Origin: CAITWF01 sp038231575
GTDB lineage: Bacteria > Verrucomicrobiota > Verrucomicrobiia > Opitutales > Opitutaceae
DNA length: 31,391 bases
Assembly (NCBI GenBank): GCA_038231575.1
Contig: JBBRLB010000072.1
Location: 1-31,391 of the forward strand
Direction: 5' to 3'
Shown here: in pieces, positions 23,964-30,213 of the stretch
Layout of the letters: each line of letters begins with the position of its first letter
How positions within the stretch are numbered: position 1 is the stretch's first letter
Notes under the pieces: model-generated
Database searches by the model: none
Seen by the model: only the letters and a program-made list of their open reading frames with translations
Told to the model about the DNA's origin: nothing
Position numbers and translations under genes: made by a program

Positions 23964-25694
23964 GTGACGCCGTATGTCCCGACTTGGAAAGAGCGACTGG
24001 AGGACGCGAAGCCCTACGCGATGCCCGCGGTAGCCGTGATCCTGATGCTCGCCGTGGCCGGGTGGGTCGCGTGGCACGAATGGCGGCCGCGCGTCACCGT
24101 GAAGCCCAGCGAGATCGTCACGAAAGACGCCGCGGCGCGGGCGGCGGCGCAGGCCCGCGTGTCGGCCGACGTGGACACGCTCGAGAAAACTTACCAACGC
24201 GCGATCGAGTCGGGGGCGGTGCGCGATGCGACGACCCTGCTCAACCGCGCGGTCGAGAAACAACGGGAGCGGCTTCGGCTGGATCCGAGCATGGACCCGG
24301 TGCAGACGGCGCGGCTCGCGCGCCTCGAGGGGCTGCGGTCGAGTTCCCGCTCCGGTGCAGCGGCGGCGCAGAGCGTCGTGCTCGAACGGGAGGCGCTCGC
24401 GGCGCAACAGGCCGGCCAGACGGAGGGCGTGGCGGACAAATTGCGCGAGGCGCTGCGGCTGCAGCGCGAGGCGAACTCCAACGCGACCGCGACAGACGCG
24501 CAGAATTTTCCCCGCGAAGTGCGGCTGACCCAGGCGATCGAGCTGACGGAGACGGAGCCGTTGCACACGGCGGTGGACAACGCGCTCTCGCTCGCGCACG
24601 CGGCGGTGGCGCAGGAGCATTGGGACGACGCGCTCAAGGCCTACGCCGAGGCGCGCGCCGCGCAGGCCGAAATCAACCAGCAGCACCCGAACACCCGCTA
24701 TGCGAGCCTCGCCGGGCTCGACACGATCGACGGCGAGGTCGCGTCGTTGCAGGCAGCAGGACTGGTCGCGACGATCACGGCGCGCGAACACGACGGCGAT
24801 GCCGCGACGGCGGCCGGCCGGGCGCAGGAAGCGGCGGCGAGTTACGCGGCGGCGGGAGAACTGCAGCGGCAGGTGAACGGAAAATTTCCCCGCAGTCGCT
24901 TCGCGTCAGCAGCGCGGCTGGACGGACTCGCGGTGAAACGCGACACCGTGCTGTCGACGGGGCTGATCACGCGGGCCGCGGTCCTCGATCATGAAATCGC
25001 CGCGGCGCTGGCGCGGCGCCAGACCGTCGCGGCCCGCGACAAAATCGCTGAGGCCGCGGGCCTGATGGAGAAAGCCGCCACGGATTTCCCCCACAGCCGC
25101 TCGCTGGATCGCGCGCTGCAATTCAAGCTCGGCTACCTCGCGCTGCGGCGCACCGAACTTGAGGCGTTGCAACGCGACATCTACGAGCAACTGGCGGCGC
25201 TACCCGGGGCAAAAAACGCGCAGATGCTGAAGGCCGAAGTCACGCAGGATCTTTATGCGCGGGTGATGAATGCCAACCCGAGTCGCAACCCGGGCCGCAC
25301 GCTGCCGGTCGATTCGGTGAGCTGGGTGGAGGCGCAGGAGTTTTGCCAGCGTCTGTCCTGGTTGCTCGGCACGCGGGTGCGGCTGCCGTTCGAGGCCGAG
25401 GTGCGCGCGGTGTTTACCGGAGACCGGGAGGTGTGGTCCGCCGATACCAGCGGCGGTCACAGCCATGAAACCGGCAAGTCTGCGCCGAACGCCGCGGGCT
25501 TCCACGATCTCGGGGGGAATGTCGCGGAGTGGCTGCAGCCGGCGGCCGAGTCCGGCGAGACTGCGCCGGTGGCAGGTGGCAGCTATCTCGATCCCGCGAG
25601 CGCGCTGGCGACGTTCACCGCCACGCCGATGGAGAAACACGAGCGTGCGCGGCATATCGGTTTTCGCGTCGTGGTCGAGACGGCGGCGCGCTGA
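23964..25694 (+). CDS. Membrane-anchored coiled-coil protein with truncated SUMF1-like domain
   Basis: 576 residues if GTG 23964 is used; GTG 23946 is also possible. A short cytoplasmic head (WKERLEDAKPYA) is followed by one transmembrane helix (MPAVAVILMLAVAGWVAW). About 350 residues of Ala/Glu/Arg-rich helices come next, with TPR- or coiled-coil-like periodicity. The C-terminal ~130 residues resemble the formylglycine-generating-enzyme/SUMF1 fold: VTQDLYARVMNANPSRN, LPVDSVSWVEAQEFCQRLSW, RVRLPFEAE, HDLGGNVAEWL, GGSYLDP, GFRVVVE. The central part of the domain is short and no cysteine pair is present near its end, so oxidase activity is unlikely. A carbohydrate- or partner-binding role is more probable. 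Divergent from tyrA. Confidence 0.75.
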   Translation: MTPYVPTWKERLEDAKPYAMPAVAVILMLAVAGWVAWHEWRPRVTVKPSEIVTKDAAARAAAQARVSADVDTLEKTYQRAIESGAVRDATTLLNRAVEKQRERLRLDPSMDPVQTARLARLEGLRSSSRSGAAAAQSVVLEREALAAQQAGQTEGVADKLREALRLQREANSNATATDAQNFPREVRLTQAIELTETEPLHTAVDNALSLAHAAVAQEHWDDALKAYAEARAAQAEINQQHPNTRYASLAGLDTIDGEVASLQAAGLVATITAREHDGDAATAAGRAQEAAASYAAAGELQRQVNGKFPRSRFASAARLDGLAVKRDTVLSTGLITRAAVLDHEIAAALARRQTVAARDKIAEAAGLMEKAATDFPHSRSLDRALQFKLGYLALRRTELEALQRDIYEQLAALPGAKNAQMLKAEVTQDLYARVMNANPSRNPGRTLPVDSVSWVEAQEFCQRLSWLLGTRVRLPFEAEVRAVFTGDREVWSADTSGGHSHETGKSAPNAAGFHDLGGNVAEWLQPAAESGETAPVAGGSYLDPASALATFTATPMEKHERARHIGFRVVVETAAR

Positions 25695-25741
25695 AATTCG
25701 CTGCGCGGCCGTCGAAAAAGCCGGTTCCGAGTTAGGGATGA

Positions 25742-25803
25742 TTCTCCGAGCCGCCCTGAGATTGAGGGGCGAATCACCTTGGAACTCAGGCTGGCTCGGA
25801 GAA
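25742..25803. other. Long imperfect hairpin between convergent genes
   Basis: An exact 11-bp outer stem (TTCTCCGAGCC, 25742-25752; GGCTCGGAGAA, 25793-25803) encloses a 2+2 internal loop and a 6-bp inner stem (CCTGAG 25755-25760; CTCAGG 25785-25790) with a 24-nt loop. There is no T-run. It may terminate or protect transcripts of the SUMF1-like and EVE genes, which converge here, or be a mobile-repeat relic. I see no gene in 25695-25924. Confidence 0.55.
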
Positions 25804-25924
25804 CCCGCACCACCTTTCTCGACGCCCGCCCCGAAACAGGAGACGCTTGTCCGTGCGGATTTGGCGCGCATCGCCGGGCAGCAGGTTCCGACCGCGGAAT
25901 GCGCCGGCGGTGCGTTCGTCGATT

Positions 25925-26338
25925 TTATTTCGCGCCGAGTTTTTGGATGCGCGCGAACTCCGCCGGGGCCACCGGCTGCACCGAAAGCCGGCTGATGCGC
26001 ACGAGCGCCATCTTCGCGAGCGCGGGCTGGGCCTTGATCTCGTCGAGCGTGACGGGGCGGGCGAGGGGCGCGACCGCTTTGAGCTCGACCGCAACCCAGC
26101 CTTCCTCCTCGGCGGTCTGGTCGGGAAACGCCGCACGCGTGATTTCCGCGATGCCGACGACGGCCTTCGGTCCCTGGCTTTCATAAAAGAAAACGCGATC
26201 GCCGGGCTGCATGGCTTTCAGGTGAAGCCGCGCGGCGTAGTTGCGCACGCCAGTCCAGTCGGTGCGTCCCTCGCGCACCAGATCCGCCCACGCGTAGGTT
26301 TCAGGTTCAGACTTCACGAGCCAGTATTGCGTTGTCAT
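25925..26338 (-). CDS. EVE-domain protein (thymocyte nuclear protein 1-like)
   Basis: 137 residues from ATG 26338. The whole protein is one EVE domain of the PUA-like fold: YWLVKSEPETYAWADLVREG (start signature), DWTGVRNYAARLHLKAMQPGDRVFFYES (WxGVRNxxARNxL block with H/L variation), VVGIAEIT and a final ALVRISRLSVQPV. EVE domains bind modified bases in DNA or RNA and are often found near defence or RNA-modification genes. Here the neighbours are a SUMF1-like gene and a PIN-TRAM gene, with no methyltransferase visible. Cytosolic. The exact ligand is unknown. Confidence 0.92.
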   Translation of the reverse strand: MTTQYWLVKSEPETYAWADLVREGRTDWTGVRNYAARLHLKAMQPGDRVFFYESQGPKAVVGIAEITRAAFPDQTAEEEGWVAVELKAVAPLARPVTLDEIKAQPALAKMALVRISRLSVQPVAPAEFARIQKLGAK

Positions 26339-26368
26339 GGGGCGGCGGGTTTGGTGCGCTGAACGGAA

Positions 26369-26485
26369 ATGGAACCGACCGAGGCTGAAAAGGCTAAAGG
26401 CGAACGCGCCCAGTGGATTTTGTATGGCATCATGATTCTCATGGTGTTCACGCCGCTCGTGATCTTCTTGTTGCGCTCGCGCTGA
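26369..26485 (+). CDS. 38-residue single-pass membrane peptide
   Basis: A short ORF from ATG 26369 to TGA 26485 encodes a charged N-terminal half (MEPTEAEKAKGERAQ) followed by one clear transmembrane helix (WILYGIMILMVFTPLVIFLL) and RSR. The helix plus basic end gives a convincing N-out or N-in/C-cytoplasm membrane peptide. It fills the gap between the divergent EVE gene and the PIN-TRAM gene, ending 22 nt before the latter, so it is probably the first gene of that transcript. I do not recognise a family. Small peptides of this kind often partner with a larger membrane protein, and the downstream PIN-TRAM protein is itself membrane-anchored. Confidence 0.6.
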   Translation: MEPTEAEKAKGERAQWILYGIMILMVFTPLVIFLLRSR

Positions 26486-26507
26486 GTGGCGCGGTCAATT
26501 CCGTCGC

Positions 26508-27515
26508 ATGAACAAAACCCTCCTGCCCATCCGCATCGTCTTCGTCGCACTCTGCGCGGCGGCGGGCTGGCTCGTGTGCTACGCGATCAGCGACTGGGAT
26601 CACTACCGGATGCGGGCGGTGTCGGTCGGCCTGCTCATCGGCGTGCTGGTCGTGCTGGTCGATTTGCTGTTGAAGGGTTTTTCGCTGCGCGGACTCTCCG
26701 CGCTCACGTTCGGTATCGGCGTGGGCGTAGTCATCGCCTACATGGTCGGATCGTCGCCGTTGCTGGAGCAGGGTGACCCGGCGATTATTTACCTGGTGCG
26801 GCTCGGACTGTTCCTCGTCTGCCCGTATCTCGCGACGGTCATCGCGCTGCGCGGCAAGGACGAATTCAACCTCGTCATCCCCTACATGCGCTTCGTGTCG
26901 CACGAGGTGGATGTGCCGCTCGTGGTCGTCGACACCAGCGTGCTGATCGACGGGCGCATCGCGCGGGTGTGCGAGTCGGGCTTCCTGATCGCGGCGCTCG
27001 TAATTCCGCGTTTTGTGTTGAACGAACTGAGCGCGATCGCCGACTCCACCGATCCGCACAAGCAGGCGCGCGGCCGCCGCGGCCTTGAGGTGCTGAACGA
27101 ACTCCGCAAAATCAAGAACCTCGACATCCGCATCACCGAGAGCGAAGTCGCCCGCCGCGAGGACGTGGACGCGAAGCTGGTGTTTCTCGCGCAGTCGATG
27201 GGTGCGAAACTCCTCACGACCGATTACAATCTCGCAAAAATGGCCGAGTTTCAGGGCGTGCACTGGCTGAATCTCAACACGCTGGCGAAGTCGCTCCGCG
27301 CCGAGCTGATGATCGGCGAGCGCCTGGAGATTGATCTCGTGAAGCTCGGCAAGGAAGACGGCCAGGCGGTCGGTTTTGTGGAGGACGGCTCGATGGTCGT
27401 CGTGGGCGATTCGCGCCACTTCGTCGGCCGGCGCGTGCAGGCTGAAATCATCAGCGTGCTGCCGACCGCGGGTGGGAAAATGATTTTTGCCCGGCGCGTG
27501 GCCGAGGCGGAGTAA
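26508..27515 (+). CDS. Membrane-anchored PIN-TRAM protein (YacL-like)
   Basis: 335 residues from ATG 26508. Three to four transmembrane helices (about 6-26, 36-56, 64-82, 95-113) are followed by a PIN nuclease domain with acidic residues D142, D148 (VVVDTSVLIDGR), RFVLNELSAIAD and KLLTTDYNLAKMA. A C-terminal TRAM RNA-binding domain (about 275-333: ERLEIDLVKLGKEDGQAVGF, MVVVGDSRHFVGRRVQAEI) completes it. Length and domain order match the YacL family of membrane-bound PIN-TRAM ATPase-free proteins, implicated in RNA processing or decay. The catalytic acids look intact. A GC-rich hairpin with a T-run follows the stop. Confidence 0.93.
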   Translation: MNKTLLPIRIVFVALCAAAGWLVCYAISDWDHYRMRAVSVGLLIGVLVVLVDLLLKGFSLRGLSALTFGIGVGVVIAYMVGSSPLLEQGDPAIIYLVRLGLFLVCPYLATVIALRGKDEFNLVIPYMRFVSHEVDVPLVVVDTSVLIDGRIARVCESGFLIAALVIPRFVLNELSAIADSTDPHKQARGRRGLEVLNELRKIKNLDIRITESEVARREDVDAKLVFLAQSMGAKLLTTDYNLAKMAEFQGVHWLNLNTLAKSLRAELMIGERLEIDLVKLGKEDGQAVGFVEDGSMVVVGDSRHFVGRRVQAEIISVLPTAGGKMIFARRVAEAE

Positions 27516-27557
27516 GGGACGGGCGGCGGTTTGAGAGGGAGCGCCGCCGTCGTTGGG

Positions 27558-27581
27558 CCCGGGCGCCGCCGGGATTTTTTT
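27558..27581 (+). terminator. Rho-independent terminator after PIN-TRAM gene
   Basis: CCCGG (27558-27562) and CCGGG (27569-27573) form a short GC stem followed by ATTTTTTT. A second, larger imperfect stem (about 27517-27553, GACGGgCGGCG/CGCCGCCGTC) lies just ahead and may add to the effect. Confidence 0.65.
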
Positions 27582-27653
27582 GATGCGCCAGAGCGGGATA
27601 AAAATTGGTGTTTACTTGCGCGCGGCGATTTCCCAATACGTCACGTTCCTCTT

Positions 27654-27729
27654 GGGCCGGTAGCTCAGTTGATAGAGCGCGTCGTTCGCAACGACGAGGT
27701 CGTCGGTTTAATCCCGATCCGGTCCACCA
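27654..27729 (+). tRNA. tRNA-Ala (CGC) with A19-U56 tertiary pair
   Basis: A full 76-nt cloverleaf with encoded CCA. Acceptor GGGCCGG/CCGGTCC contains the G3:U70 wobble that is the alanine identity element. The anticodon arm is CGTCG-TTCGCAA-CGACG with anticodon CGC (codon GCG). The T-arm is GTCGG-TTTAATC-CCGAT. The D-loop reads AGTTGATA and the T-loop TTTAATC, so the universal G19 and C56 are A19 and U56, which can still pair. This is a compensatory change rather than damage, and all stems are intact. Confidence 0.93.
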
Positions 27730-28072
27730 TCCTTCGCCACCGCGTAGCGGAAGCGAAGGATCCCCTGCGAAGCCTTGGCGAAGAAGGGCGGTATGTCCCG
27801 ACGACGGCAGAGGCTTCGGATGGCACGCCGTCCGGCGGAATCGGGCTTTTTGCCCGTCCGGCGATAAGGCTTCGGTTGGGGGTCATTCATCGCTTTGCAA
27901 AGCGGAGGCGAAGCTGGTCATTTGCTCCGCAAACGCCTGACGCTCTGGGATTTTCCGTGGCACGCGTTACGATGACGGCAATTCCCGGAGACGGCTCTGG
28001 CGGATTGGCCCCCCATTTGCTAAGGTCGGCGTTGATTTCGGGGTATTAACTGACTCCTGTTTCGAACCAACT
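27730..28072. repeat. Non-coding stretch with hairpins after tRNA-Ala
   Basis: An inverted repeat TCCTTCGC/GCGAAGGA (27730-27737/27753-27760) with inner CCGC/GCGG lies directly after the tRNA. A second hairpin CGGGC-TTTTT-GCCCG lies at 27842-27856 inside a GTCCGGCG-flanked block. Words such as GCGAAGCCTTGGCGAAG recur in related forms (cttcg/cgaag), giving the look of a dispersed repeat inserted beside the tRNA. Small ORFs here lack codon bias. The stretch also holds the promoter of the gene at 28073. Confidence 0.45.
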
Positions 28073-28480
28073 ATGTCCGCCATGAAAAAGTCCACGTCCA
28101 AAAAAGCCGCTTCGCCCGCCCCAGCGAAAAAGCCTGCACCTGCCGCCAAGCCCGCAGCCGTCGTCGCCAAGCACGCCAAACCGGTCCTGAAAAAGACTTC
28201 GGTCAAGGCCGTCGCCTCGCGTCCTGTCACCACGACGGTTACTGCCCAGATCGACATCGGTTTCGGCAACGCGCTCTACATTCGCGGCGAAGGTCCCGGC
28301 CTGAGCTGGGATCGCGGCGTCTTGATGAACTGCGTCTCGGATGCCGAGTGGCAGATCGCACTCAAGGAGTCGGCCCGGCCGATCATTTTCAAGTTTCTCG
28401 TCAACGATCTCTCGTGGAGCACGGGCGAGGACTACACGGCCGCGGCGGGCGCATCGGTGACGCTCACGCCGGCGTTTTAA
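28073..28480 (+). CDS. Lys/Ala/Pro-tailed protein with carbohydrate-binding-like domain
   Basis: 135 residues from ATG 28073 (or Met 28082). Residues 1-50 are a disordered, highly basic tail of Lys, Ala and Pro like the histone H1/HU C-terminal tail found in many bacteria. Residues ~57-135 form a compact beta domain: IDIGFGNALYIRGEGPGLSW, MNCVSDAEWQIAL, IIFKFLVNDLSW, DYTAAAGASVTLTPAF. This resembles the CBM20/CBM48 (glycogen/starch-binding) immunoglobulin-like fold, with G-x-x-LSWxxG as its lead. No signal peptide, so cytoplasmic. The combination suggests a DNA- or polyanion-binding tail on a glycan-binding domain. Function unknown. The stop is followed at once by a terminator. Confidence 0.75.
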   Translation: MSAMKKSTSKKAASPAPAKKPAPAAKPAAVVAKHAKPVLKKTSVKAVASRPVTTTVTAQIDIGFGNALYIRGEGPGLSWDRGVLMNCVSDAEWQIALKESARPIIFKFLVNDLSWSTGEDYTAAAGASVTLTPAF

Positions 28481-28481
28481 T

Positions 28482-29237
28482 TTACGCCGCGTTGGGCGGC
28501 GGGTTTTTTTCGTGGTCGGGGTTGAGAGCGAGCAGCCGCTCGTGCATCAACCCCAAGCCTGCGTCGCGATCGGCGAGCTGCTCCGGCAGGAGCACCTCAC
28601 AGCGCATCCGCACCCGCGAAAAAGGCTTCGGCACATAAAACCGATCCCAGCTGTTCAGTCGCCAGGCCGAAGTAAACTCGCCGCCGACGAGCAGCACGGG
28701 CGCGCGGGTGCGTCGCGCGACGATCACGCCGCCGGGTTTCAATTCATAGCAAGGACCGCGCGGGCCGTCGGGCGTGATGCCCACGTCGTGGCCGGCGCGC
28801 AGCGTGTCGACGAGCGCGCTGGCGGCTTCGCGTCCCAGCCGGCTGCTCGAGCCCCGCACCGTGCGCAGCCCCGCAAGGGAAAAAAACGCCGTGAGCCAGG
28901 CGCCGTCCTGGCTCGCGCTGACCAGCGCATAGGCGGGGCGGCCGACGCGGAAGCGCCGCACGATTTCCGCGGCGAGAAACAGGCGGTTGTGCCACAGCAC
29001 GATCGCGACGGGCTGATCGTTTTTGGTGTAGTTCGCGAGATCCTGGGGCGTGAGTTCGAAGCGCAGCGAGCGGCCCCAGAGTCGGAGCAGCAACCCGAAC
29101 GGCCACAGCAGCAGCCGCCGCCAGCCTGCAATCTCGTGCACCGCAGTGTCGGCGGCGGGGGCGGGGGAAGCTGGGGCGGATTCGTTCAACCGGTTGGTTT
29201 TCACCGAAAGCCGGCGCGCCGCCAAGCGAAGAGTCAC
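28482..29237 (-). CDS. DUF374 lysophospholipid-acyltransferase-like protein
   Basis: 251 residues from GTG 29237; no better Met exists upstream in frame. A hydrophobic segment (RRLLLWPFGLLLRLW, about 40-54) suggests membrane association. Then LWHNRLFLAAE (acyltransferase motif, H in LWHN), SASQDGAWLTAFFSLAGL and TVRGSSSRLGREA, GHDVGITPDGPRGP and VLLVGGEFTSAWRLNSWD-type blocks match DUF374. That family, related to the LpxL/PlsC superfamily, is thought to attach acyl chains to lipid-A-like or other lipid precursors. Typical length. It converges with the gene at 28073 and shares sequence with its terminator. Confidence 0.85.
   Translation of the reverse strand: MTLRLAARRLSVKTNRLNESAPASPAPAADTAVHEIAGWRRLLLWPFGLLLRLWGRSLRFELTPQDLANYTKNDQPVAIVLWHNRLFLAAEIVRRFRVGRPAYALVSASQDGAWLTAFFSLAGLRTVRGSSSRLGREAASALVDTLRAGHDVGITPDGPRGPCYELKPGGVIVARRTRAPVLLVGGEFTSAWRLNSWDRFYVPKPFSRVRMRCEVLLPEQLADRDAGLGLMHERLLALNPDHEKNPPPNAA
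28485..28510 (+). terminator. Terminator embedded in the convergent gene's 3' end
   Basis: CGCCGC (28485-28490)/GCGGCG (28496-28501), loop GTTGG, then GG and T7. It ends the rightward gene. The sequence also encodes the last residues of the leftward DUF374 gene (stop at 28482), so the hairpin is inside coding DNA on the other strand. Confidence 0.75.
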
Positions 29238-29312
29238 GCCCGGAGCGATGGGTTAGGGCTTGTCGCTTCTCTCTGATCGCGCGATTGACCGAACCTCCCC
29301 GGTAATGACCCA

Positions 29313-29867
29313 ATGAGCGCCAGCCAACCACCCATGAGCCCTCTCACTCCCTGTCCGCATCTGCCCGCCCCCCGGGCTGGACTCGACTGGCGCTCGCTGC
29401 ATGCGCATCGCGGTGCGGGTCGCGGCGGGGAATTTTACCTGGTGTGCCTCGAATACGGCCACGCGCTGTGGCAGCGCGGGCTCGCTGCGCGCGCCATCCT
29501 TTGCCTCGACCGCGCGCTTGGTGCTGATTTGCGCGGCGACGAGCCGGTGCTCAACGCGTGGCCGCTGCCTTACGCGGCGATGGCGTGGTTCATCCGCCAC
29601 ACCCCACCGGAATTGATGGTCGGGAATGCGCGCGTGCACTTTCAGCATTACGCCGGAAGGATGAACGAGCCCCGGCGTGACCAGCGCCAGACCCGGGCCT
29701 GGGCGTGCTGGGCGCTCGTGCGCGCCGTTGCGCCCGAACTGCCCGGCGATCCGCGGCATGAAATCACGGAGCCGACGATCGAGGAGATTGCCGCCGCGTT
29801 ACGCTCCCATGGCCATGCCGGCGAGGATGAACTCTGGCGCGCGGCGCTGAAAAACGCGGGCCGGTGA
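29313..29867 (+). CDS. Hypothetical protein, possibly lineage-specific
   Basis: 184 residues from ATG 29313. I do not recognise a family. No signal peptide or transmembrane segment. It begins with a Pro-rich leader, then a helical body (EFYLVCLEYGHALWQRGLAARAILCLDRALG) that reads like one TPR-type helical hairpin, then WPLPYAAMAWFIRHTPPELM and a Trp-rich HYAGRMNEPRRDQRQTRAWACWAL, and ends with an acidic-basic helix (EEIAAALRSHGHAGEDELWR). Strong G/C third-position bias identical to the core genes supports it being real. It lies alone between the DUF374 gene and tRNA-Arg. Confidence 0.7.
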   Translation: MSASQPPMSPLTPCPHLPAPRAGLDWRSLHAHRGAGRGGEFYLVCLEYGHALWQRGLAARAILCLDRALGADLRGDEPVLNAWPLPYAAMAWFIRHTPPELMVGNARVHFQHYAGRMNEPRRDQRQTRAWACWALVRAVAPELPGDPRHEITEPTIEEIAAALRSHGHAGEDELWRAALKNAGR

Positions 29868-29882
29868 CGACCGGGAAAAAAA

Positions 29883-29959
29883 TGGCGCGGTGGAGGTGAC
29901 TCGAACACCCGACCGGCGGTTTAGAAAACCGCTGCTCTATCCAGCTGAGCTACCACCGC
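29883..29959 (-). tRNA. tRNA-Arg (TCT)
   Basis: A minus-strand cloverleaf from 29959 to 29883 including encoded CCA. Acceptor GCGGTGG/CCACCGC, discriminator G, anticodon arm GCGGT-TTTCTAA-ACCGC with anticodon TCT reading AGA, T-arm with GTTCGAGTC. A T-run follows the CCA directly. The classic spurious ORFs that run across it on both strands are ignored. Confidence 0.95.
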
Positions 29960-30064
29960 AACTGGTGCGGGCATGGCTAGTTTGCACGTCGCATTGCGAC
30001 AAGGGAAAACCACGCTTGACTCGACTCCCCGCAAACCTACGTTCCGCACTCTTTCCCGTTTCAC

Positions 30065-30141
30065 GGGGTGGTAGCTCAGTTGGTTAGAGCGTCTGCCTGT
30101 CACGCAGAAGGTCGCGGGTTCGAGTCCCGTCCATCCCGCCA
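30065..30141 (+). tRNA. tRNA-Asp (GTC), island integration target
   Basis: A complete 77-nt cloverleaf with encoded CCA (30139-30141). Acceptor GGGGTGG/CCATCCC, anticodon arm TCTGC-CTGTCAC-GCAGA with anticodon GTC, T-arm GCGGG-TTCGAGT-CCCGT. An integrase gene starts 73 nt downstream, so its 3' end is the likely attachment site of the adjacent element, leaving the tRNA intact. Confidence 0.96.
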
Positions 30142-30171
30142 TTTAAGTCGCGCTTCAAGCGCCACTTAAAT
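30141..30171. terminator. Hairpin after tRNA-Asp (terminator or att-arm site)
   Basis: ATTTAAGT (30141-30148) pairs with ACTTAAAT (30164-30171), and GCGCTT/AAGCGC lies inside, followed by TTTTC. It would end the tRNA-Asp transcript. Being at the insertion point it may instead be island-derived. Confidence 0.6.
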
Positions 30172-30183
30172 TTTCACCGAAGC

Positions 30184-30210
30184 TAGGTTGCCAGTTGACG
30201 TGGCAACCTA
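30184..30210. repeat. 10-bp palindrome just ahead of the integrase start
   Basis: TAGGTTGCCA (30184-30193) and TGGCAACCTA (30201-30210) flank a 7-nt loop and end three nt before the ATG. In an mRNA this stem would occlude the start region. As DNA it could be an integrase or excisionase arm-binding or autoregulation site. No Shine-Dalgarno is visible apart from it. Confidence 0.65.
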
Positions 30211-30213
30211 AGC

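Noticed and set aside
22973..24994. 673-residue plus-strand frame across tyrA and the SUMF1-like gene
   Set aside because: Runs antisense to tyrA then out of frame with the next gene; low-complexity Gly/Arg/Ala composition.
29921..30142. Short ORF reading antisense through tRNA-Asp and tRNA-Arg (GLEPATF, VAQLDRAAVF)
   Set aside because: Classic false ORF from tRNA antisense; both tRNAs fold completely.
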